Assembly (NCBI RefSeq): GCF_019740355.2
Contig: NZ_CP091819.1
Coordinates: 496,001-560,000 of the forward strand
Length of the DNA stretch: 64,000 nt
Source of the DNA: Paracrocinitomix mangrovi
GTDB taxonomy: Bacteria; Bacteroidota; Bacteroidia; Flavobacteriales_D; Crocinitomicaceae
Direction: 5' to 3'
The notes under the pieces are model-generated. The model saw nothing but the letters and a program-made list of their open reading frames with translations, made no database searches and was not told the DNA's origin. Positions 58,601-64,000 of this stretch are shown here, in pieces. A program made the position numbers and the translations under genes. Numbering within the stretch: the stretch's first letter is position 1; the number at the start of each line of letters is the position of its first letter.

Positions 58601-60806
58601 TCCTTGGTGTTTCAATAATCAGCAAGAAATCTATATACAGGATTACGGTGTTGAATATGTGAATTACATTAAAGGAATACAGGCACCTGTTTCCGGTAAA
58701 GATTCAGCATCTATCATTTATTTACCTCTTTTCTCAAAAGAGAAGATTGTAGGTATTTTAACTGTTCAGAGTTTTGAGAAGTTCGCTTACACAGATTATG
58801 ATATGGATATCCTTAGAGGATTGGCAGCCAATATCGGTTCAGCCATTGAAAATGCCATGTTATATGAAAACCTTGAAGAGAAGGTAAAAGAAAGAACTGC
58901 CGAAGTTGTTAAACAAAAAGAGCAGATTGAGAAGGCGTCTGAAAACACTAGATTAATTAGTGAGATCGGTAAAGAAATAGCTGCCGAGCTTAACTCTCAG
59001 GATATTATAACTAAGGTATATGAGCGTATCAACAGCATCATGGATGCAAGTGTGTTTGGTATTGCAACTTATAAACCTGAAAACAATCACCTGGTGTTCT
59101 CTGGAGCAATGGAAAAAGGTGTTCAGTTAGATGATTTCAGTTATTCAGTGGATGATGAAAGAATCGCCAATCTTTGTTACAAGAAGTCACAGGAGATCAT
59201 CATTAATGACTGGTCCAATGATTACAAAAAATATGTAAGTGGTGATTATCAAGTATCTGCAGGTGAAAAACCTGAGTCAATGATTTATATGCCTTTATTG
59301 TCAAAGGATAAGAAGATTGGGGTAATTACCGTTCAAAGTTTTGAGAAGGATGTGTATAGTGATTACCATCTGGATATTTTAAGAACATTATCCCTATATA
59401 TAGCTAGTGCATTGGAAAATGCTAGTTTATACATGGACATGGAGAACCGTGTTAAAGAACGTACTGCCGAAATTGAAAAGGCTTATCAAGACACTAAATT
59501 ATTGTCTCAAATCTCAAAGGCAATAGTTGAGTCTCTTGAGGTTGAAACAATTATAAGTAGCGTTTATGAGCATGTAAACTCTTTATTAGATGCCACTTGC
59601 TTTGGTATTGGGATTTATGATGATAAGTCAAGAAAAATAGCTTTCCCTGGATTTATTGAAAACGGAAAGAGAATGGATGATGTCGTTTATAGCGTAGACG
59701 AAGATTTTCTAGCATCTAACTGTTTCAATAAAAAAGAAGAAATCTTTATCAAAGATTATAACAAGGAGTTCAATCAATTCTTAGATGATGATGCAGAGAT
59801 AGTTTCAGGTGATGAAACAAACTCAATCATCTATCTTCCTTTACAAGCTAATGATAGAGAAATTGGTGTAATGACTGTACAGAGTTATAAATCTAACGCT
59901 TACACTGAATATCACATGGATCTCCTAAGAAGCTTAGCCACTACAGTTGCTACAGCACTTGATAACGCCATGTTGTATGAAAACTTGGAGGAAAAAGTAA
60001 GAGAACGTACACTTGAATTATCTCATCAAAAAGAGATTATTGAAGAGAAAAACAAGCATATTACTGATTCAATTAGATATGCCAAACGTATTCAAGATGC
60101 CACACTTCCAAGTGTGAGTTTGGTTCGAAGCTATTTACCTGAATCATTTGTATTGTTTAAACCAAAAGATATTGTATCAGGTGATTTTTACTGGGTTGAA
60201 CATGTCAATGACACTGTATTATTTGCTGTTGTAGACTGCACAGGACATGGTGTTCCGGGTGCATTCTTAAGTTTGATTGGACACAACAGTTTAAATCAAA
60301 TTGTAAACGAACTTGGTATTTACAAACCTGCTGAAATATTGTATGAATTAGATAAGATTGTATACAATACACTTCAAAATGATTTGGAAAAAACCAATAT
60401 CAAAGATGGAATGGATATGGCCATCTGCTCTCTAAATCTAAAAACTAGAGAATTAGAATTCGCCGGAGCTTATAATCCGCTTTACTTGATCAGAGATAAC
60501 GAATTGCAAGAAATCAAAGGTGATAAACTTGCCATTGGTTCAGGTCAGGAAGATGAAAGATATGACAATTGCGAAATGGTGCTTGAAGAAGGTGATAGAA
60601 TCTATTTATTCTCTGATGGTTACGCAGATCAGTTTGGAGGACCAAAAGGAAAGAAATTCAAATATTCTCAATTCAAAGAATTATTGGTTCAAATCAACCA
60701 AAAACCAATGGAAGAGCAACACAAGTTGTTGAATCATTACATTGAAGCATGGCAAGGTGATTTAGAGCAGTTGGATGATGTCTGTGTTATTGGAGTACGT
60801 GTGTAG
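55629..60806 (+). CDS. TPR-(GAF)6-PP2C/SpoIIE-type phosphatase
   Basis: 1725 residues from the ATG at 55629 (a TTG two codons earlier is rejected). TPR-like helices fill about 1-325, then a coiled coil. Six GAF domains follow, at about 371-523, 550-705, 732-887, 920-1075, 1107-1264 and 1292-1447. Each is followed by a linker (LYE.(M/L)EE.VKERT(A/D)E) of coiled-coil type, so one module repeats every 545-565 bp. The C-terminal domain (about 1500-1724) is a PP2C/SpoIIE phosphatase with metal-binding Asp in 'SGDFYW', 'DCTGHGVPG', 'DGMDMA', 'SDGYADQF' and 'LDDVCV'. Role: Ser/Thr phosphatase controlled by TPR and GAF inputs. The target (anti-anti-sigma factor?) is not encoded nearby. Confidence 0.94.
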   Translation: MIDTTEVIETIDAANLEAWEMVRIEPAKALQIAKENLIRAQDLGYEKGIAWATGNIGAACTWMSEYEDALEYCFEAVDLLKACGEFKQEVQIHYYLSIVFYLLGDPEKQLEHCQTSYDRAVEIGDEQGQANALNGLGTCYYTNGQNKEAIDALKKGLILAEKVNDINLLGRINDGLGNSYLNLEQYEEALKYMNVALSFVEKTGVKQTLSYAHDGIGEIYTKLGNYPKALEHFNKSYQYRQEMGFKDGMGINKLHMAHSYQLAGDNLSAVQSYKDALLIGEELESKELIFKSHKGLSELYEDMGNLTLFVKHFKAYHSAQQDFITEKEGKKIKAFELKGRLDQIQKEKEALEKKNDELESYFNDVQILSKIGHEITSTLDIERIFQIIYERINSLMDATGVYIGICNVEENKLQVELAINEDKRDEYFEYSLDEDRLSNVVAKSGTPIHINDYDKEVKNYLPNGEAIIHAKPVSVVILPLMVKEEILGILYAQSFNKNAFSQHHFNLLQSFASYIAIALDNAMLYEQMDAKVKSRTDELEITYKNSELLNKIGQELISTLDFEDVFEKLYHNVNQLMDATVFGVRLYEKEKGQVNYLYEYERGERHGEIIVPITNLNNYSVWCIVNNKEVFINDNTVDYKNYVEEVMVVEGDFPYSLIFYPLRDGDEVLGCISVQSFEKNAYSQYHLSIVKTLAQYTVLALKNARSYELMEEKVNERTAEITKTYENTKVLSEIGKNITSQLSIENILNIAYDSINEMMDAEGFGIGILNKEEDSLYFPTYIESGERLDAAYYSLNEENRLASICFNKDEEIIINDFENDAAKWIKNYVAPKIGRSVNSLIYLPLYSKGKKIGVITVQSFKNNSYSEYEVNMLRSIGVYSAIALDNAKLYENMEEIVKERTAEIIEQKEEIEQSYQNTRLISQINKDIAQSITIPQLIDSVYENINSIMDATGFGIGVYYEELERIRMIGYIEKGEKLPDFEYDVKDERLAPWCFNNQQEIYIQDYGVEYVNYIKGIQAPVSGKDSASIIYLPLFSKEKIVGILTVQSFEKFAYTDYDMDILRGLAANIGSAIENAMLYENLEEKVKERTAEVVKQKEQIEKASENTRLISEIGKEIAAELNSQDIITKVYERINSIMDASVFGIATYKPENNHLVFSGAMEKGVQLDDFSYSVDDERIANLCYKKSQEIIINDWSNDYKKYVSGDYQVSAGEKPESMIYMPLLSKDKKIGVITVQSFEKDVYSDYHLDILRTLSLYIASALENASLYMDMENRVKERTAEIEKAYQDTKLLSQISKAIVESLEVETIISSVYEHVNSLLDATCFGIGIYDDKSRKIAFPGFIENGKRMDDVVYSVDEDFLASNCFNKKEEIFIKDYNKEFNQFLDDDAEIVSGDETNSIIYLPLQANDREIGVMTVQSYKSNAYTEYHMDLLRSLATTVATALDNAMLYENLEEKVRERTLELSHQKEIIEEKNKHITDSIRYAKRIQDATLPSVSLVRSYLPESFVLFKPKDIVSGDFYWVEHVNDTVLFAVVDCTGHGVPGAFLSLIGHNSLNQIVNELGIYKPAEILYELDKIVYNTLQNDLEKTNIKDGMDMAICSLNLKTRELEFAGAYNPLYLIRDNELQEIKGDKLAIGSGQEDERYDNCEMVLEEGDRIYLFSDGYADQFGGPKGKKFKYSQFKELLVQINQKPMEEQHKLLNHYIEAWQGDLEQLDDVCVIGVRV

Positions 60807-60834
60807 TTGTGAACTAACAACAAATTATCCCCCA

Positions 60835-60942
60835 CTCATTCTCTTCCTCATTCTCATTCTGATTTTCTCATTCTCCTACTTCACTCTGACTTCCTCATTC
60901 TCCTACTTCATTCTCATTCTGAGTTTCTCATTCTGATTTCCT
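60835..60942. repeat. Pyrimidine-rich imperfect repeat tract
   Basis: Between the convergent GAF/PP2C gene and the hypothetical gene ending at 60928 lies about 108 bp in which the plus strand is almost all C and T with CTCATTCT recurring at 60835, 60847, 60853, 60867, 60894, 60913 and 60927 (some overlap). Longer units such as CTCATTCTCCTACTTC occur twice. It has no coding frame that I trust. The stop codon of the minus-strand gene (60928-60930) lies inside a repeat unit. There is no hairpin terminator here. Confidence 0.75.
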
Positions 60943-61737
60943 GTATTTATAAGCATTTTCTTTCATATCCTTTCTGATACGATCTGCCCAATCTACAGTG
61001 ATGTAAGGAATTCTGATAGAATCACACTGACATAGAGTTAAAGGTGTAATAGTAAAACTCTGGGTACCCTCCGAGTGTTCAACTCTAAACTCTTGAGGAA
61101 CGCCTCCTATTTCAAATCGAATAGTTTTATAACCTCTTTCAATATCCACTACCTCTGTCCTATTAATAGACAATGTTTGGTCATTGATAAATTGAAGATG
61201 CTCATAAGGTATAAATCCCAATTGGCTGTAATTGTTAAATCCAAAATACAATTCATTATGAAATGTATCTACTTCAAATAAATGTGTGATAGATGAGGGA
61301 TTAAATCCATATTGATCTAATTCTTTTAATGTGGCAAAATCAACCTCAAACCGTTTATTTGTTGAAGTGATTCTATGATACATTTTAACAAAGGTTTTAT
61401 TAATGAAATGCATTGTAAACACTAGTGTATCGCAGTTTTCATTCGTGAAACTATAATCCGTTTCTAAACGTTTTCTGCCTACTTCATGATGAATAGTATT
61501 GCCTTTTACATTTATTTCAAACTCATCTGATTTTGAATAAGGATAAAAATAGATCTTTATCTTATTGTCTTCTATTACAATGAACTCTTCATTGGGTAAA
61601 AAGTAGTTTTTTCCGTCATAGGTATTTGCATCCTGGTACATATCAATACCTAACCAATTCCCCTCTAACCTATCTTGCTGTGCTATTGCACTCAAAGAAA
61701 ATAAGCATACTGCTAATACTACTATTATGGTTTTCAT
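60928..61737 (-). CDS. Hypothetical secreted protein
   Basis: 269 residues from the ATG at 61737, which gives a clean signal peptide (MKTIIVVLAVCLFSLSAIAQ). The longer start at 61755 is a TTG that overlaps a -7 box (TATATTTG, 61760-61753). The mature part is beta-rich with 'RLEGNWLGIDMYQDANTYDG', as in lipocalin-like 'GxW' proteins, and contains one Cys pair near the C-terminus (LTLCQCDSI). I cannot name a family. The last codons read through the start of the pyrimidine-rich repeat (Lys-Ser-Glu-stop). Confidence 0.65.
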   Translation of the reverse strand: MKTIIVVLAVCLFSLSAIAQQDRLEGNWLGIDMYQDANTYDGKNYFLPNEEFIVIEDNKIKIYFYPYSKSDEFEINVKGNTIHHEVGRKRLETDYSFTNENCDTLVFTMHFINKTFVKMYHRITSTNKRFEVDFATLKELDQYGFNPSSITHLFEVDTFHNELYFGFNNYSQLGFIPYEHLQFINDQTLSINRTEVVDIERGYKTIRFEIGGVPQEFRVEHSEGTQSFTITPLTLCQCDSIRIPYITVDWADRIRKDMKENAYKYRKSE

Positions 61738-61752
61738 TGTCAACGCTTTGTG

Positions 61753-61760
61753 CAAATATA
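61753..61760 (-). promoter_or_regulatory. Perfect -7 element TATATTTG
   Basis: TATATTTG on the minus strand, exact match to TAnnTTTG, 15 nt before the ATG at 61737. It gives the hypothetical secreted protein a short leader of about 11 nt. Confidence 0.45.
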
Positions 61761-61806
61761 GTGTAGCTCAGTAAAAAGAAGTATTTTTCAGCTCAAACAA
61801 AATAAT

Positions 61807-62514
61807 ATGTTCACCAAATTCATTTCTTTTTTAAGCTTAACTATCATCATCCTGTCCTGTAATAATGAGACAACAGAAGATGTCCGGGAATCAGCTACTA
61901 CAGAGGATGAAATTGAAATAACAACAGAATCTTACACTGAAATATCAGAAGTAGAAGAGCAGACTTTTGAATTTGAAAAATTTGACCAAAAGTTTAACTT
62001 CCTGGATGATTCTTTATATGAAATTCATGCTAATTATTACTACAATTCTGACTTTGTAGCAATTGATTCTATAGAAGTATTAGAGATTTACCAGGATGAT
62101 TTCAAACATGAATTCAAGCATTATGCAGAAGGTAAAATGATACTTTCAAAGAGATATTCTGCCTACTTAATTGGAGCTGAATATTATGAAAGTTCACGTA
62201 TCTATATTTGGATATATGACGGTATCTCTGAAACCTTTAGCAAAGAGGAGTTTCAACTTGCTGTTAGTGGTGGTGATGCCGGTGAACAGTGGGAACAAAT
62301 TACGTGGATTACAGATGTAGATGAAGACGGGTTTTATGAATTCTTAATAAGAAGTGGAAATACTTATTTGGATATTGACCATCCTGAAGAGGAAAGAGAA
62401 ACTAATATTGCTGATTTAGAATTATGGGAATTTGATGCATTTAAAGGAGAATTTATTAAAGATACTTTAACAGACATTTCTCGTTATGACCAGCGCTTTG
62501 TAATTGAATTCTAG
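61807..62514 (+). CDS. Hypothetical lipoprotein, 235 residues
   Basis: A lipoprotein signal ends in Ile-Leu-Ser-Cys (residue 18), followed by an acidic, Thr/Glu-rich linker (about 20-55). The rest is a beta-rich domain ('EYYESSRIYIWIYDG', 'GGDAGEQWEQITWITDVDEDGFYEFLIRSGN'), with a 'DVDEDG' calcium-type loop reminiscent of FG-GAP/VCBS domains. The family is unknown. It overlaps the convergent gene by 4 nt. Confidence 0.65.
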   Translation: MFTKFISFLSLTIIILSCNNETTEDVRESATTEDEIEITTESYTEISEVEEQTFEFEKFDQKFNFLDDSLYEIHANYYYNSDFVAIDSIEVLEIYQDDFKHEFKHYAEGKMILSKRYSAYLIGAEYYESSRIYIWIYDGISETFSKEEFQLAVSGGDAGEQWEQITWITDVDEDGFYEFLIRSGNTYLDIDHPEEERETNIADLELWEFDAFKGEFIKDTLTDISRYDQRFVIEF

Positions 62515-63203
62515 TTTTTTCTGAGAATGTGCGTTAAAAACAATCCAAAACTCAAAGGATACTCATCAATCCAAGCATTTTTAAAGGATCCACTGATCAT
62601 TTTAAAGTAGATAAATTTAGGGTACATCTTCTCCTCTATTCTAAATGAAGTTTTGGCTCCTCTCATTTTTGAGCCTAAACCAACCGTCACATCTGTTTTA
62701 CTTTTGAATGCGTACTTTTTAAAAGACAGTGAGGGCATCACAAATTCGTCATTTTGAATTGAAACATCATAGCCATCTATTTCTTGATGATATCCCAAAA
62801 AACCAAACAAATAAACATCTCTTGATTTGTGAAGCACTAAATTTTCATCCCTATTTTCCATTCGTATCCAATACAAAGACATTTCAATGTATTTGTTATC
62901 ACCGTAAGATGAAATATCAGCCTCAGTTACTTTAAAACCATTAGCCCCCAATTTGGTGGCTCTGTCTTTTAAGGCGTTAAAACAGTTTTTAATTGTTCCG
63001 GGAAAAATGGAATCAAATTCAACTCTTATATCTCCAACCCAGGTTGTTTTAGCACTATCAAAATCATCATGTAAATAGTCAAAATGCTCAGATATACGGT
63101 ACTTTTCGTAATCCTTATTTACGCGTAAAGCCCTTACTCTTTGAGCAAAACTCAAATGTGTTACTGCAATGATTATTGATATAATAAGCCCCCTTAACAT
63201 CAT
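62511..63203 (-). CDS. Hypothetical secreted protein, 230 residues
   Basis: A signal peptide (ends LSFAQ, about 20). The mature part includes a helix 'KNCFNALKDRATKLGANGF', followed by amphipathic strands ('EMSLYWIRMENRDE', 'FVMPSLSFKKYAFKSK'). The 'ALKDRATKLGANGFKVTEAD' segment resembles a small alpha/beta module in periplasmic proteins where a Gly-Ala-Asn turn precedes a strand. No family named. A start one codon later (second Met) is possible. Confidence 0.62.
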   Translation of the reverse strand: MMLRGLIISIIIAVTHLSFAQRVRALRVNKDYEKYRISEHFDYLHDDFDSAKTTWVGDIRVEFDSIFPGTIKNCFNALKDRATKLGANGFKVTEADISSYGDNKYIEMSLYWIRMENRDENLVLHKSRDVYLFGFLGYHQEIDGYDVSIQNDEFVMPSLSFKKYAFKSKTDVTVGLGSKMRGAKTSFRIEEKMYPKFIYFKMISGSFKNAWIDEYPLSFGLFLTHILRKN

Positions 63204-63341
63204 TAGTTATTGATTTTACGGAGATTAACGTAAAAAAGTTGGGGTATTCACTTTATCAATAATATTAAATTATAAGCTCAGGTCCGTTTTTTGATTTTAA
63301 ATCTCAGTAAATCATTAACTTTAATGTAGATCCTTTTTGAA

Positions 63342-64000
63342 ATGAGCAGAATTCGTATTGTCTTTATAGTTTTATTCTTCTTGCCGTTATTGAGCGCTAA
63401 CGCTCAGGATTTTGATATGAAGAAAGAATTAGCTCGTCTTTCCAAACTAGATACTTTTCCTGACAATTATGGCTTTACCAATTCAATGGCCATTCCTCAA
63501 TACAAGATGAAAATTGCAAACACTTCATTGGCTGCGCAAAAGCAACAATTGTATTATGAATTGAGTTGGCAATATTTATTTGCAGGATATCCGGATAGTG
63601 CATTGGTATGTATGGATAATATTCCATATCAGGTTTGGATCAATGCCCGAAAAAACAATCCCAATTATGACAAAGAATTCATGATGGGACTGGCTTACAT
63701 GCGAAAAGGTGAACAACAAAATTGCCAGGACAATCACAATTCATTCTCTTGCATAATGCCTTTGAATGAGCAGGCACAACACATTAAAAAAGAAGGTTCT
63801 GAAAAAGCTATTGAAATGTTTAAACTGGTATTGGATCGCAGTCCTGATCATTATACCGCCAGATGGTTGATGAATGTAGCTTATATGACTCTAGGAAAGT
63901 ATCCGGATGAAGTTCCGCAAGAGTATTATATTGATTTTCAAAAGTTTCCTCAAGATTCCACCACGCCTTATTTTCAAAACATTGCCGGAGAATTAGGTGT
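63342..64000 (+). CDS. N-terminal part of a CRTAC1/ASPIC-UnbV-type protein, cut by the right edge
   Basis: The frame is open from the ATG at 63342 to the window end (219 complete codons). A signal peptide (MSRIRIVFIVLFFLPLLSANAQ) is followed by a TPR-like N-terminal region: 'MGLAYMRKGEQQNCQDNHN', 'SCIMPL', 'GSEKAIEMFKLVLDRSPDHYTARWLMNVAYMTLGKYP'. This pattern precedes the FG-GAP/VCBS propeller and ASPIC-UnbV domain in Bacteroidota CRTAC1-like proteins; the last visible residues ('YFQNIAGELGV') are the usual first strand of that propeller. Secreted or surface-located; function not established. The rest of the gene lies outside the window. Confidence 0.8.
   Translation, partial: MSRIRIVFIVLFFLPLLSANAQDFDMKKELARLSKLDTFPDNYGFTNSMAIPQYKMKIANTSLAAQKQQLYYELSWQYLFAGYPDSALVCMDNIPYQVWINARKNNPNYDKEFMMGLAYMRKGEQQNCQDNHNSFSCIMPLNEQAQHIKKEGSEKAIEMFKLVLDRSPDHYTARWLMNVAYMTLGKYPDEVPQEYYIDFQKFPQDSTTPYFQNIAGELG

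Noticed and set aside
1-64000. tRNA, rRNA, insertion sequences or phage genes
   Set aside because: I scanned intergenic stretches for cloverleaf-like GGTTCAAATCC segments, transposase motifs and terminal inverted repeats and found none that I trust. Short gaps could still hide small RNAs.

Overview
The window looks like a chromosomal segment of a marine or freshwater Bacteroidota, most likely Flavobacteriales. The evidence is: AT-rich DNA (about one third GC by eye); A-rich start regions with few Shine-Dalgarno sites; promoters of the Bacteroidota form TTTG-N(about 20)-TAnnTTTG; many small Bacteroidota-type lipoproteins; three proteins ending in type IX secretion (T9SS) type A sorting domains; and one giant protein ending in the gliding-motility type B domain next to a PorP/SprF-like protein. 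I see no rRNA, tRNA, CRISPR array, insertion sequence or phage gene. Gene order looks like ordinary chromosome rather than an island.

Layout. 1-5.1 kb: small secreted or lipoprotein genes and a cold-shock gene (csp). The csp 5' leader is echoed at the left edge by a second leader whose gene lies outside the window. 5.1-11.9 kb: T9SS cargo (a MAM/jelly-roll-type protein, a multicopper oxidase, a Cys-containing leucine-rich-repeat protein) and a lipase-like hydrolase. 12-19.5 kb: hypothetical membrane and secreted proteins, a 2OG-Fe(II) oxygenase, a DUF2330/RnfD-like pair, and a lipoprotein that appears to be a detached SecD periplasmic domain. 19.5-31.8 kb: a class III adenylate cyclase, two hydrolases, a DUF2911 protein, a tightly coupled operon (secreted PIG-L deacetylase, 36-residue membrane protein, sodium:solute symporter), START-fold proteins, a pirin operon and a ceramidase-like membrane hydrolase. 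32.3-44.1 kb: a surface locus of OmpA/PD40 protein, PorP/SprF-like protein and a 2817-residue beta-helix adhesin. 44.2-51.1 kb: housekeeping genes (Smr protein, site-2 protease, LolD-like ATPase, TIGR02757, BatA-like, degenerate dihydroorotase, methyltransferase). 51-64 kb: tandem paralogues of unknown function, mnmA, a TPR-(GAF)6-PP2C signalling protein, small hypothetical genes, and the start of a CRTAC1/UnbV-type protein cut by the right edge.

How it works together. The surface locus fits the known dependence of type B cargo on a cognate SprF-like outer-membrane partner. The PIG-L/symporter operon suggests deacetylation of a sugar outside the cytoplasm followed by Na+-driven uptake. The adenylate cyclase and the six-GAF phosphatase imply cAMP-type and serine/threonine-phosphatase signalling. 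The most unusual signals are the three-block cold-shock leader present twice, the detached SecD domain, the dihydroorotase lacking all its metal-binding histidines, and a repeated placement of TAnnTTTG only 4-6 nt before start codons, which suggests leaderless mRNAs. Family names come from recalled motifs; no database search was possible.
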